Part shown: piece after piece, positions 46,225 to 55,497 of the stretch
Numbering within the stretch: the stretch's first letter is position 1
Layout: the number at the start of each line of letters is the position of its first letter
Origin: Rhodocyclus gracilis
Lineage (GTDB): Bacteria > Pseudomonadota > Gammaproteobacteria > Burkholderiales > Rhodocyclaceae
NCBI RefSeq assembly: GCF_009617575.1
Contig: NZ_WIXJ01000003.1
Location: 62,001 to 126,000, forward strand
Length of the DNA: 64,000 bases
Direction of reading: 5' to 3'
Notes under the pieces: model-generated
What the model saw: only the letters and a program-made list of their open reading frames with translations
Database searches by the model: none
What the model was told of the DNA's origin: nothing
Translations under genes and position numbers: made by a program

Positions 46225-46949
46225 GCTAGCGCGCTCTGGTTCAGGGCGGCGCGTTGCGCGGCGATCAGCTGGGCGATGCCGGTGGCGCCAAGGTCGAGCA
46301 GGCAGTCGGCTTCGGCGCGCGAGAAGGGGGCGCCTTCGGCGGTGCCCTGTATCTCGACGATGCCGCCGCTGCCGGTCATGACGACGTTCATGTCGGTATC
46401 GCAGTGCGAGTCTTCCGCGTAGTCGAGGTCGAGCACGGGAACGCCATTGAAAATGCCGACCGACACCGCGGCCACCTGATCGCGCAGCGGGCTTGCCGGC
46501 AGTTTGCCGCTGGCGACCAGCCCGGCACAGGCGTCGGCGAGCGCCACCCAGGCGCCGGTGATGGCGGCACAGCGCGTGCCGCCGTCGGCTTGCAGCACAT
46601 CGCAGTCGAGCGTGATCTGGCGTTCGCCGAGCGCGGCGAGATCGACGACGGCGCGCAGCGAGCGGCCGATCAGGCGCTGGATTTCCTGCGTGCGGCCGCT
46701 TTGCTTGCCCTTGGCGGCTTCGCGTGCGCCGCGTGTGTGCGTGGCGCGCGGCAGCATGCCGTATTCGGCCGTCACCCAGCCCTGGCCTTTGCCGCGCAGG
46801 AAGGGCGGCACGCTCTCTTCAACGCTCGCGGTGCACAAGACGCGGGTATCGCCGATCTCGATGAGTACCGAACCTTCGGCGTGACGGGTGAACTGGCGGG
46901 TGAGGCGAAGTGCGCGCAATTGCGCAGGCTGACGTTGGCTGGGACGCAT
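46221..46949 (-). CDS. rph: Ribonuclease PH
   Basis: 242-residue phosphorolytic 3'-5' exoribonuclease that trims tRNA 3' ends. The start [20 protein letters not shown] is typical; [20 protein letters not shown] and the phosphate-binding [18 protein letters not shown] segment are intact. ATG at 46949. First gene of the minus-strand trio; the 180-base spacer to divergent yicC contains TATTAT at 47008-47013, a weak -10 candidate for either side. Confidence 0.97.
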   Translation of the reverse strand: MRPSQRQPAQLRALRLTRQFTRHAEGSVLIEIGDTRVLCTASVEESVPPFLRGKGQGWVTAEYGMLPRATHTRGAREAAKGKQSGRTQEIQRLIGRSLRAVVDLAALGERQITLDCDVLQADGGTRCAAITGAWVALADACAGLVASGKLPASPLRDQVAAVSVGIFNGVPVLDLDYAEDSHCDTDMNVVMTGSGGIVEIQGTAEGAPFSRAEADCLLDLGATGIAQLIAAQRAALNQSALA

Positions 46950-47129
46950 GATTTCCTGTCGTGAGCGAGGAGTGAGTGGTGGCTTGTTGCGTGGAGAAGT
47001 GAGCGGCTATTATCCGGCTTCCTGCGCTGCCGTGCGAACGCGTCTGTCGCCTGGCGACGCGGCCTGCTTGGTGCCTGCGCGTGCCTTTTCGTTGCCTCCC
47101 TATTTCGTAGCTTCCTTTTCGGATTCCCC

Positions 47130-47996
47130 ATGATTTTCAGCATGACCGGTTACGCCGCGCGCACGCGCGATGTCGAGTGTGGTTCTCTTCATCTGGAGTT
47201 GAAGAGCGTCAATTCCCGCTACCTCGATTTCCAGTTCCGCATATGCGAGGAGTTGCGCGTCGCCGAGCCGGCGCTGCGTGAGTTGATCTCGGCGCGCCTG
47301 TCGCGCGGCAAGATCGAGTGCCGCCTCAATTTCATCCCGGCGGCGACCAAGGCCGTGCCGCAGGCGTTGAGCGGCGAACTGCTCGCGCGGCTGGCGGATT
47401 TCGACGCGCAGGTGCGTGCCGCGCTACCGCACGCCGCGCCGCTGTCGGTCGGCGAGGTGCTGCGCTGGCCGGGCATGTTCGGTGACGATTCGCTCGACGT
47501 CGAAGCGCTGGTGCCTGAGGCGCTGGCCTTGCTACGCGAGGCGCTCGACGATTTCACCGCGTCGCGTGAGCGGGAGGGCGCCAAATTGGCCGACGTCATT
47601 CGCGAGCGCGTCGCGCGCATTCGCGAGCATGTGCGCCTCGTCACGCCGCTGATTCCGGCGGCGCAGGCGGCGTTTCAGGACAAATTGCGCCAGCGCCTGC
47701 TCGACGCGCTCGGCTCGGTCGACGATGAGCGGGTGCGGCAGGAACTCGTTCTGTTCGCCGCACGCATCGATGTGGACGAAGAACTGGCGCGCCTGACGAC
47801 GCACCTCGACGAGGTCGAGCGCGTACTCAAGGCCGGCGGCGCGACCGGCAAGCGGCTCGATTTCCTGATGCAGGAGCTCAATCGCGAAGCCAATACCCTC
47901 GGCTCCAAGTCCGTTCTCAGCGCGGTTTCGCAAACGGCAATGGATCTGAAGCTGCTGATCGAGCAGATGCGCGAGCAGATTCAGAATCTCGAATGA
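47130..47996 (+). CDS. yicC: YicC-family endoribonuclease
   Basis: 288 residues with the standard opening SMTGYAARTRDVECGSLHLE and NSRYLDFQFRICEELR, and C-terminal HLDEVERVLKAGGATGKRLD, FLMQELNREANTLGSKS. Family members are reported RNases that act on small RNAs. It ends in a strong terminator, which separates it from gmk; in many relatives the two are neighbours. The ribosome site is weak. Confidence 0.94.
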   Translation: MIFSMTGYAARTRDVECGSLHLELKSVNSRYLDFQFRICEELRVAEPALRELISARLSRGKIECRLNFIPAATKAVPQALSGELLARLADFDAQVRAALPHAAPLSVGEVLRWPGMFGDDSLDVEALVPEALALLREALDDFTASREREGAKLADVIRERVARIREHVRLVTPLIPAAQAAFQDKLRQRLLDALGSVDDERVRQELVLFAARIDVDEELARLTTHLDEVERVLKAGGATGKRLDFLMQELNREANTLGSKSVLSAVSQTAMDLKLLIEQMREQIQNLE

Positions 47997-48036
47997 AGTT
48001 TCAGGCCGCATGAGGCGGCGAGAATAAAACCACACG

Positions 48037-48061
48037 AGCCCCGCTTTTCGGGGCTTTTTTG
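48037..48061 (+). terminator. Rho-independent terminator after yicC
   Basis: AGCCCCG and CGGGGCT form a perfect stem around a 5-base T-rich loop, followed by seven T. It lies 41 bases after the yicC stop. Confidence 0.93.
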
Positions 48062-48253
48062 TATCTCGTCCTGCCGTGCGAAATAGATGGTAGATTTGCC
48101 GCTGATCAGCCTGCGGGTCCATGTGGCGTGCAGCGTTACGTGAGTTTGTGGCGTTCGCGCCAAGCCTCCAGACGCTCTGTGTTCGGTAGTGATAGCCCCG
48201 GCGCCGTGTTACCAATCAATTGTGGAGATTCGTGAGCGGCACCTAAATGTCTT

Positions 48254-49888
48254 TTGATTGCTCCACCGAACATTACCTTTCAAGCATTTTCGAATCCTTC
48301 TGATAACAGCAAGTTCTGGACGCACCCTAATGGCAAACGATATGGGGTGCTGGTTACGGACGTTCCTCTCGGCGTGCTGACAATCAGCGCCTGGCTGAAG
48401 GAGAAATGTGCCGCTGAGGTCAGGGTTATCGATTTCAATACGGAAATTCATCACAGTTGGCATGACGCCCATGCGGAATCGTTTCATGAGTGGTTTTGCA
48501 GTGTCTTGGCCGCCGTCAAGGAGTCCGGTTTCGTCCCGGATCTGATCGGCTTTTCTTCACTTTTCATTACCGGGTATGAGAATCTTATCGATCTGGCCGG
48601 GGTCGCTAAAGAAATGTTCCCCGGGGCGTTCCGGATTTGCGGGGGGAATCTCCCCACGACGATGTACCAGGAGCTGTTCGAGGATGCGCCGGAAGCGTTT
48701 GATGCGCTGTGCTTCGGCGAGGGCGAGTTGGCTTTGACAGAGTTGATGGCGGCTGAAGATAAAAAGGCGTATTGCGATCAGTCGAGCCAGTGGATTACCT
48801 TGCATAACCTGAAGGCCGGCACGGTGTATCAGCATAAGTTCATCGACGAGCTTGATGAAATACCGTATCTGGATTACTCCTGCATCGCTTTGCAAGATTA
48901 TCACCGTAACCCAACCATCAAGGCGTACACCTCGGTGGGTGACCGAACCAATTACATTACATTCATGGGCAGTCGGGGCTGCCCGTTTCATTGCACATTC
49001 TGCTCTGCTCACGCCGTTCATGGTCGGAAAATGCGCAGTTTTTCCATTCCTCGTATCGAGGCAGAGTTGACAGCCTTGTCGCAAACATATTCGCCAAATA
49101 TCTTGGTGATTGAAGACGACATGTTCCTTTGGGACAATAACTGGGCGGCCGAAGTCCTCAAGATTGCACAAAAGCTGAATCTGGCCTGTTTTTTTCCGAA
49201 TGCGCTTGCGCTTTACGCTCTGGATCGTCCGATGCTGGAAGAGCTATACCGGACAGGCGTCAGGCAGCTGCCCCTGGCTGTCGAGTGGGGGAGCGAGCGG
49301 GTGCTGAAACAGGCGATGAAAAAGCCGCTCAAGCTATCCATTACCAACCGGGTTGTGCAGGATTGCCACGATCTGGGGATTTATACCGATTGCAATATCA
49401 TTCTTGGCATGCCCGGCGAGACGCTGGAAGATATCGATGATACGCGGGAGTTCTTGCGTGGTCTGAACGCCAATTGGTATCGGATCAATGTGGCGACACC
49501 TCTGGCGGGGAGTGAAATGTATATCAAGGCCAAGGAGGCTGGCTTTATCAAAGGTGATATTCGACTGGCGGGTTATAAAAAATGCGTGGTCGAGACGAAC
49601 GATTTCTCGCCGGGGCAAATCGAGTCGATTGCCTATGGCATCAACCTTGAAATGAATTTTCTGCACAATACCGATATCAAGTTCGGGAACTATCAGCGCG
49701 CGAAAGAAACGTTCGAAAACGTCCTTACCCTGCGCAGTGACCATGCATTGGCCATGCTGAAATTGATCGAATGCAAGGTCGGCCTCGGTCAAGTCGATGA
49801 TTTGGCGGCAATGCGGCAAAAACTGGCGTTGATGGTACGGGAGAGTCCGTTCTGGACAGAGTACTTTCGGGCGCACAGTCTGCAATGA
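48254..49888 (+). CDS. B12-binding-domain/radical SAM protein, AT-rich and probably acquired
   Basis: 544 residues. An N-terminal cobalamin-binding-like Rossmann region (about 25-170; DLIGFSSLFITGY, RICGGNLPTT, FGEGELALTELM) precedes a radical SAM core with Cys243, Cys247 and Cys250 (GSRGCPFHCTFCSAH), and a C-terminal TPR-like helical tail (FGNYQRAKETFENVLTLRSD). Substrate unknown; relatives include methyltransferases and cyclases for natural products or lipids. Only a TTG start exists in frame and no ribosome site is seen; an ATG at 48247 is out of frame by one base, so a frameshift near the start is possible. G+C is clearly below its neighbours. Confidence 0.82.
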   Translation: MIAPPNITFQAFSNPSDNSKFWTHPNGKRYGVLVTDVPLGVLTISAWLKEKCAAEVRVIDFNTEIHHSWHDAHAESFHEWFCSVLAAVKESGFVPDLIGFSSLFITGYENLIDLAGVAKEMFPGAFRICGGNLPTTMYQELFEDAPEAFDALCFGEGELALTELMAAEDKKAYCDQSSQWITLHNLKAGTVYQHKFIDELDEIPYLDYSCIALQDYHRNPTIKAYTSVGDRTNYITFMGSRGCPFHCTFCSAHAVHGRKMRSFSIPRIEAELTALSQTYSPNILVIEDDMFLWDNNWAAEVLKIAQKLNLACFFPNALALYALDRPMLEELYRTGVRQLPLAVEWGSERVLKQAMKKPLKLSITNRVVQDCHDLGIYTDCNIILGMPGETLEDIDDTREFLRGLNANWYRINVATPLAGSEMYIKAKEAGFIKGDIRLAGYKKCVVETNDFSPGQIESIAYGINLEMNFLHNTDIKFGNYQRAKETFENVLTLRSDHALAMLKLIECKVGLGQVDDLAAMRQKLALMVRESPFWTEYFRAHSLQ

Positions 49889-50011
49889 CGGGCGCGTGCT
49901 CTGATTGGTGCGCGCAAGAAAATAGTCATATCGACTAGCCCGCGCCGGGGCTCGATGCGCATCCCGTCGCCCGGCGTCTACACGGCTCAGGGGACGGGCT
50001 TTCCGAACTGG

Positions 50012-50017
50012 TAAAAT
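50012..50017 (+). promoter_or_regulatory. -10 element upstream of gmk
   Basis: TAAAAT, about 130 bases before gmk and just before an AAGGAG ribosome site (50031-50036), is a likely -10. No convincing -35 was found. Together with the yicC terminator this suggests gmk-rpoZ-spoT has its own promoter here. Confidence 0.4.
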
Positions 50018-50043
50018 GCCCGCTTTGCGCAAGGAGTCACTTC

Positions 50044-50157
50044 GTGCGGCTATCTTTTTCAATGGCGGCGGCAGGGGGGCGGTGTTCCTCACCCTGGGCT
50101 GCATGCGCGGCAGGTGCGCTGGTTCGGCCGAGGGCAGGAGAGGCTCATGGCCGGTAA
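50044..50157 (+). CDS. Possible upstream leader ORF overlapping the gmk start
   Basis: A 37-codon frame starting at GTG 50044 with an excellent ribosome site (AAGGAG, 7 bases away) runs to a TAA at 50157, overlapping the gmk start codon by 11 bases. The peptide (VRLSFSMAAAGGRCSSPWAA then Ala/Arg-rich) is unremarkable. It may be a coupling leader or only a chance frame. Confidence 0.3.
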   Translation: MRLSFSMAAAGGRCSSPWAACAAGALVRPRAGEAHGR

Positions 50158-50755
50158 TCTTTACATCGTCGCCGCGCCGTCGGGGGCGGGCAAGACGACG
50201 CTGGTGCGGCTGTTGCTTGAGCGCGATGCGGGTATCCGTTTGTCGGTGTCATTCACGACGCGCGCGCCGCGCGTTGGCGAAGTCGACGGCGTCCATTACA
50301 ACTTCGTCGACGTGCCGACCTTCCGGGCGATGATCGAGGCGGGGCAGTTCCTCGAGTGGGCAGAGGTGCACGGCAATTTCTACGGCACGTCGAAGCCATG
50401 GATCGATGCCGAAATGGCGGCCGGGCGCGACGTGCTGCTGGAGATCGACTGGCAGGGCGCGCAGCAGGTGCGCACGCTCTTTCCCAAGGCGATCGGCGTC
50501 TTCATTCTGCCGCCGTCTCTGGAAGAACTGGCGCGTCGCCTGGGGGGGCGAGGTACCGACAGCGCCGAAACGATCGCGCGGCGCCTGGCGGCGGCACAAG
50601 AGGAGATGCGCCATGCCGCCGAATTCGACTATGTTATTATTAATCGAGACCTTGCCGACGCTCTTGAAGACTTGGCGTCGGTCGTTCGCTCCTCGCGGCT
50701 TGGCTGGCCTGCCCAGTCCGAGCGCCATTCCGGGCTGTTTGCCAGCCTGTTCTGA
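50147..50755 (+). CDS. gmk: Guanylate kinase
   Basis: 202 residues; ATP-dependent GMP to GDP. The P-loop APSGAGKTTLV is near residue 9, followed by SVSFTTRAPRVGEVDGVHYNF and VLLEIDWQGAQQVR. The ATG at 50147 follows AGGAGAGG; an ATG at 50114 is open but lacks a site. First gene of gmk-rpoZ-spoT, which links GTP supply to (p)ppGpp metabolism. Confidence 0.97.
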   Translation: MAGNLYIVAAPSGAGKTTLVRLLLERDAGIRLSVSFTTRAPRVGEVDGVHYNFVDVPTFRAMIEAGQFLEWAEVHGNFYGTSKPWIDAEMAAGRDVLLEIDWQGAQQVRTLFPKAIGVFILPPSLEELARRLGGRGTDSAETIARRLAAAQEEMRHAAEFDYVIINRDLADALEDLASVVRSSRLGWPAQSERHSGLFASLF

Positions 50756-50773
50756 ATTTTCCAAGGTATCGCT

Positions 50774-50980
50774 ATGGCACGAGTAACCGTTGACGATTGT
50801 CTGCACCAAATCCCCAACCGCTTTCAGATGACGCTGTCGGCGACGTATCGCGCGCGTCAGATCGCTTCCGGCGCGACGCCGATGGTCGAGCCCGACCGCG
50901 ACAAACCGACGGTCATTGCCCTGCGCGAGCTGGCGGCCGGCCACTTCGGCGTCGAGATTCTCAACCGGGGACAGGCCTGA
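50774..50980 (+). CDS. rpoZ: RNA polymerase omega subunit
   Basis: 68-residue omega subunit: [20 protein letters not shown], then [20 protein letters not shown] and [11 protein letters not shown]. It assists beta-prime folding and forms part of a (p)ppGpp site. 18 bases after gmk with AAGG upstream; spoT follows after 30 bases. Confidence 0.97.
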   Translation: MARVTVDDCLHQIPNRFQMTLSATYRARQIASGATPMVEPDRDKPTVIALRELAAGHFGVEILNRGQA

Positions 50981-51010
50981 TCCCGCGGGCGGGCCGCACG
51001 GGTAGCGATA

Positions 51011-53425
51011 ATGAACCGGGAAGGTTCCGAACCGCCCCTATCGACTCCGTCCGCCGCGCCTGCCGGGCCGGCCGCTCTTGCTGCGGCCGGCGTTCCTCCT
51101 GAGCAGGCTGCTTCTGCTGCACCCGCCGCTTCTGCGCCGGTTCCTGCCACCTCGCCGGCGCCCGCTTCTCCGCCTGCTTCTGAGTCTGTTTCTGCGTCTG
51201 TTTCCTCCCCCGCTTCGCCCCTGTCGCCCCAATCTGGCCCGTCGCCGGTAACGCCCGACGGTGCGCTTGATGCTCCCGCTGCCGCAGCGCGGGCCTTGGC
51301 GGAAGAAGACCCGGCGTTTCGCGTCTTCATCGACAGCCTCAATTACCTCAAGCCTGACGAAATCGGCCTGATCCGCGAGGCGTACCACTTCAGCCGCATC
51401 GCGCACCGGGGCCAGACGCGGTTGTCCGGCGAGCCTTACGTCACCCATCCTCTCGCCGTTGCCGGCGCGCTGGCCGAATGGCACATGGACGCGCAGGCGG
51501 TGATCGCCGCCCTGCTGCACGATGTGATGGAGGACACCGAGGTCTCCAAGGCCGAGATCAGCACGCGCTTCGGCAAAGCCGTCGCCGAACTGGTCGACGG
51601 CGTCTCCAAACTCGACAAGATCGAGTTCCAGTCGTATCAGGAAGCGCAGGCCGAGAACTTCCGCAAGATGCTGATGGCGATGGCGCGCGACTTGCGCGTC
51701 GTGCTGATCAAGCTTGCCGACCGCCTGCATAACTTGCAGACGATGTGCGCCGTGCGCCCCGACAAGCGCCGCCGTATCGCGCGCGAGACCCTGGAAATTT
51801 ACGCGCCCATCGCCAACCGTCTCGGCCTCAACAAGCTGTTTCGCGAACTTCAGGACATCTCTTTCGCGCACATTCACCCGCAGCGCGCGCTCGTTCTGGG
51901 CAAAGCCTTGCGCGCCGCACGCGGCAACCGGCGCGAGCTGCTGACGCGCATCCTCGACGGCATTCGCGGCCGGGCGCGCGAGGCGAATATCGAGGCACAG
52001 GTCTTCGGTCGTGAGAAAAGCCTGTATTCGATCTACCGCAAGATGGTGGACAAGCGGCTGTCGTTTTCGCAGGTGCTCGACATCTACGGCTTTCGCGTCA
52101 TCGTCAAGGACGTGCCGACCTGCTACCTCGCACTGGGCGCGCTACACGCCTTGTACAAGCCGGTGCCGGGAAAATTCAAGGATTACATCGCCATTCCCAA
52201 GGGCAATGGCTACCAGTCGCTGCATACGACGCTGATCGGCCCGCACGGCACGCCGATCGAGGTGCAGATCCGCACGCAATCGATGCACCATCTGGCGCAG
52301 GAAGGCGTCGCCTCGCACTGGCTCTACAAGGATAGCGAGCAAAGCGGCGCCGACTTGCAGATGCGTACGCACAAATGGCTGCAATCGCTGCTGGAATTGC
52401 AAAGCACGACGGGCGATTCGGCCGAGTTCTTCGAGCACGTCAAGGTCGACCTCTTTCCGGACGAGGTCTACGTGTTCACGCCGAAGGGCAAGATCATGGC
52501 TTTGCCGCGTGGGGCGACGGCGGTCGACTTCGCCTATTCGGTGCACACCGATATCGGCAATCGCTGCGTCGCCGCGCGCATCAACTACGAGCTGATGCCG
52601 CTACGCACCGAGCTGACCAACGGCGATCAGGTCGAAATCGTCACCGCCGCACACGCCAATCCGAATCCAGCCTGGCTCTCGTACGTCAAAACCGGGCGCG
52701 CGCGCAGCAAGATCCGGCACTTCCTGAAGACCATGCAGCACGAGGAATCGGCGGCGCTCGGCGAGAGCATGCTCGATCAGGAACTGCGCGGGCTGGGCGT
52801 GGCGCCTGCTGAGGTGCCGGTGGTCAGCTGGGAGCGTCTGGTGCGCGAATCCGGCAGCCGCTCGATGAAGGAGGTCTACACCGACATCGGCCTCGGCCGG
52901 CGTCTCGCCGCCGTCGTCGCGCGGCGCCTGCTGGCGAACGAGGAGTCGCCGCCGCCCACGGGAGGCGTGCCGCGTGCGTCTCTCGTCATTCGCGGCGCAC
53001 AGGGCATGGCGGTACAGATCGCGCCGTGCTGTCAGCCGATTCCCGGCGATCCGATCATCGGTTCGATTCGCAAGGGACAGGGCTTGATCGTCCATTCGCA
53101 CGACTGTCCGACGATCCGCAAGTCGCGCAGCAGCGATCCGAAGAAATGGATCGACGTCGAATGGGCGCCGGAAGCCGGGCGTCTCTTCGAAGTACGCATC
53201 CGCGTCACCGTCGAGAACGTGCGTGGTGTGCTCGGTCGCATCGCCACCGCGATCTCGGAGTCGGGCTCGAACATCGAAGGCGTCGGCATGGACGAAAAGA
53301 CGCCGGGTCTTTATACCGCGCTGCACTTCACCGTACAGGTCGCGGATCGTGTGCATCTGGCTCGCCTCATGCGCAGTCTGCGACGCTTGCAGGAGGTTGT
53401 GCGCATCGCCAGGGAGAGAGGTTAA
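51011..53425 (+). CDS. spoT: Bifunctional (p)ppGpp synthetase/hydrolase SpoT
   Basis: 804 residues. After an unusual N-terminal stretch of about 85 residues rich in Pro, Ala and Ser come the HD hydrolase domain with an intact HDxxED (LLHDVMEDTE; His170, Asp171, Glu174, Asp175), the synthetase domain (KSLYSIYRKMVDKRLSF, GNGYQSLHTTLIG), a TGS domain (about 475-540, VDLFPDEVYVFTPKG), a helical/RIS region (CCQPIPGDPIIG) and a C-terminal ACT domain. An intact HD motif indicates hydrolase activity, so SpoT/Rel rather than RelA. Start at ATG 51011. Confidence 0.96.
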   Translation: MNREGSEPPLSTPSAAPAGPAALAAAGVPPEQAASAAPAASAPVPATSPAPASPPASESVSASVSSPASPLSPQSGPSPVTPDGALDAPAAAARALAEEDPAFRVFIDSLNYLKPDEIGLIREAYHFSRIAHRGQTRLSGEPYVTHPLAVAGALAEWHMDAQAVIAALLHDVMEDTEVSKAEISTRFGKAVAELVDGVSKLDKIEFQSYQEAQAENFRKMLMAMARDLRVVLIKLADRLHNLQTMCAVRPDKRRRIARETLEIYAPIANRLGLNKLFRELQDISFAHIHPQRALVLGKALRAARGNRRELLTRILDGIRGRAREANIEAQVFGREKSLYSIYRKMVDKRLSFSQVLDIYGFRVIVKDVPTCYLALGALHALYKPVPGKFKDYIAIPKGNGYQSLHTTLIGPHGTPIEVQIRTQSMHHLAQEGVASHWLYKDSEQSGADLQMRTHKWLQSLLELQSTTGDSAEFFEHVKVDLFPDEVYVFTPKGKIMALPRGATAVDFAYSVHTDIGNRCVAARINYELMPLRTELTNGDQVEIVTAAHANPNPAWLSYVKTGRARSKIRHFLKTMQHEESAALGESMLDQELRGLGVAPAEVPVVSWERLVRESGSRSMKEVYTDIGLGRRLAAVVARRLLANEESPPPTGGVPRASLVIRGAQGMAVQIAPCCQPIPGDPIIGSIRKGQGLIVHSHDCPTIRKSRSSDPKKWIDVEWAPEAGRLFEVRIRVTVENVRGVLGRIATAISESGSNIEGVGMDEKTPGLYTALHFTVQVADRVHLARLMRSLRRLQEVVRIARERG

Positions 53426-53431
53426 GTCGTC

Positions 53432-54673
53432 ATGAAAGTGCTTGTTCTCGGTGCCGGTGTTGTTGGAGTGACCAGCGCCTGGTATCTGGCCGAAGCCGGG
53501 CACGATGTTACCGTCGTCGACCGCCAAGCGGCGGCCGGACTCGAAACCAGCTTCGCCAACGGTGGACAGATTTCCGTTTCGCACGCCGAACCCTGGGCGA
53601 ATCCGCATGCGCCGGCACTGGCCTTGTCGTGGATGGGGCGAGAAGATGCGCCGCTGCTTTTCCGCCTGCGCTGGGACCCGGCCCTGTTTTCCTGGGGGCT
53701 GCGCTTCCTGCGCGAGTGCACGCCGGCGCGGACCCGCGCCAACATCCGCGACATCGTTTCGCTGGCGCTCTACAGCCGCAGCCGTCTGCAAGACCTGCGC
53801 GCCGCCACCGGCATCACCTACGACCACCTTGAACGCGGCATCCTGCACATCTACACCGACCGCCGCGATTTTGCCGGCGCGGTCGAAGCGGCGGCCGTCA
53901 TGCGCGAGTTCGGTTGCGAGCGCAATACGATCGACGCCGACGCCTGCCTCTCCATTGAGCCGACTCTCGCGAAGATTCATCCGCAGATCGTCGGTGGCGA
54001 CTTCACGCCGGCCGACGAATCGGGCGATGCGCACCGCTTTACGCAAAACCTGGCGGCGCTGGGCGCCGCACGCGGCATCACCTTCCGCTACGGCAAAACC
54101 ATCGAGCGCCTGGCCTTGGCGGGCGGGCGCATCGCCGGGGTGGTTGCCGATGGCGAGTTGCTGACGGCGGACGCCTACGTCGTTGCGCTCGGCTGCGAGT
54201 CGGTCTTCCTCCTGGCGCCGGTGGGCGTGCGCGTGCCGATCTATCCCGGCAAGGGCTACTCGGCGACGATTCCGTTGCGCGACGACAGCGTCGCACCGAC
54301 CGTCAGCGTGACCGACGACGGCCACAAAATCGTTTTCTCGCGCCTCGGCCAACGCCTGCGCGTCGCCGGAACGGCCGAATTCAACGGCTACGACCGCTCG
54401 CTCAACGCCGTGCGTTGCCAGGCCCTGCTTGATCGCACGCTGGAGATATTCCCCGATTTGCGGCCGGCGGGCGAACCCGAGTACTGGACGGGGCTGCGGC
54501 CGGTGACGCCGTCCAATCTGCCGATCATCGGCCGGACGCGGGTGCCGAACCTCTACATCAACTCTGGACACGGCACGCTGGGCTGGACGCTGGCCTGCGG
54601 GTCGGCGGCGGCGCTTGCCGACCTGCTCAGCGGTCGGCGTCCGGAGGCGGAGTTTCCCTACCTGCGCGGCTAG
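53432..54673 (+). CDS. dadA: D-amino acid dehydrogenase small subunit-type FAD oxidoreductase
   Basis: 413-residue FAD enzyme that oxidises D-amino acids and passes electrons to the quinone pool. The dinucleotide motif VLVLGAGVVGVTSAWYLAEA opens it; ANGGQISVSHAEPWANP, PIYPGKGYSATIPL and NSGHGTLGWTLACGSA are DadA-like. Starts six bases after spoT and may be co-transcribed. Without alanine racemase nearby, substrate D-alanine is likely but not proved. Confidence 0.9.
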   Translation: MKVLVLGAGVVGVTSAWYLAEAGHDVTVVDRQAAAGLETSFANGGQISVSHAEPWANPHAPALALSWMGREDAPLLFRLRWDPALFSWGLRFLRECTPARTRANIRDIVSLALYSRSRLQDLRAATGITYDHLERGILHIYTDRRDFAGAVEAAAVMREFGCERNTIDADACLSIEPTLAKIHPQIVGGDFTPADESGDAHRFTQNLAALGAARGITFRYGKTIERLALAGGRIAGVVADGELLTADAYVVALGCESVFLLAPVGVRVPIYPGKGYSATIPLRDDSVAPTVSVTDDGHKIVFSRLGQRLRVAGTAEFNGYDRSLNAVRCQALLDRTLEIFPDLRPAGEPEYWTGLRPVTPSNLPIIGRTRVPNLYINSGHGTLGWTLACGSAAALADLLSGRRPEAEFPYLRG

Positions 54674-54699
54674 GTGTCGCGCATTTTTCTGGAGTTCGC

Positions 54700-55497
54700 A
54701 TGGCCACCGTTCTCTATGAAGTGCGCGACAGCGTTGCGACGCTGACCCTGAACCGCCCGCAGGCGCTCAATGCCCTTGATCTGGCGATGATCGACGAATT
54801 GGCGGCCGCCACGGCGCGGGTCGCCTACGATCCCGCCGTTCGCACCGTGGTCATCGGCGCGGCGGGCGAGCACTTCATGGCGGGCGGCGACCTCAAGTGG
54901 TTCCGCGCACAGCTGGCCTTGCCCGCCGCCGAACGGCAGGCGTGCTTTTCCCGGCTGATCGCCGCAGTACACGGCTCCATCGAGCAGATCCGGACGATGG
55001 AAAAGCCCGTCCTTGCCTCGGTGCACGGCGCCGTCGCCGGTTTCGGGCTGTCGCTGATGCTGGCGGCCGATCTCGCGCTGGCGGCGGACGACGCCTATTT
55101 CACGCTGGCGTATTGCAACATCGGCCTGTCGCCGGATGGCGGCGCCACGTGGTCCTTGCCGCGTCTCGTCGGCGTGCGGCGGGCGATGGAAATTGCCTTG
55201 CTTGGCGACCGTTTCGACGCCGCGCGAGCCGCCGAACTGGGGCTCGTCAATCGGGTCGTGGCGCGTGCCGAGCTTGCTGCCGAAACCAGCGCGCTGGCGG
55301 CACGGCTCGCCAGCGGGCCAACCGTCGCGCTGGCGCGCACCAAGGCCTTGCTCAACCAGTCGCTGACTCAGCCGCTGTCGGCGCAGCTCTCCGCCGAGCA
55401 GCGTGCCTTCGCCGCCTGTGCGGCGGAGGGCGACTTTGCTGCGGGACTCGCGGGCTTTTTCGAACGGCGTCCGCCGCAGTTTTCCGGCAAATCGTGA
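54700..55497 (+). CDS. Enoyl-CoA hydratase/isomerase family protein
   Basis: 265-residue crotonase. Oxyanion motif HFMAGGDLKWFRAQ and the second motif GAVAGFGLSLMLAADLALAA are present; the hydratase Glu positions are partly changed (CNIGLSPDGGATWSLPRLVG retains the usual PDGG-T segment with Asp), so hydratase or isomerase activity is uncertain. ATG at 54700 after GGAG. Overlaps the following TatD gene by four bases. Confidence 0.88.
   Translation: MATVLYEVRDSVATLTLNRPQALNALDLAMIDELAAATARVAYDPAVRTVVIGAAGEHFMAGGDLKWFRAQLALPAAERQACFSRLIAAVHGSIEQIRTMEKPVLASVHGAVAGFGLSLMLAADLALAADDAYFTLAYCNIGLSPDGGATWSLPRLVGVRRAMEIALLGDRFDAARAAELGLVNRVVARAELAAETSALAARLASGPTVALARTKALLNQSLTQPLSAQLSAEQRAFAACAAEGDFAAGLAGFFERRPPQFSGKS

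Noticed and set aside
48121-48189. 22-codon ORF before the radical SAM gene
   Set aside because: No ribosome site, too short, and no recognisable peptide.
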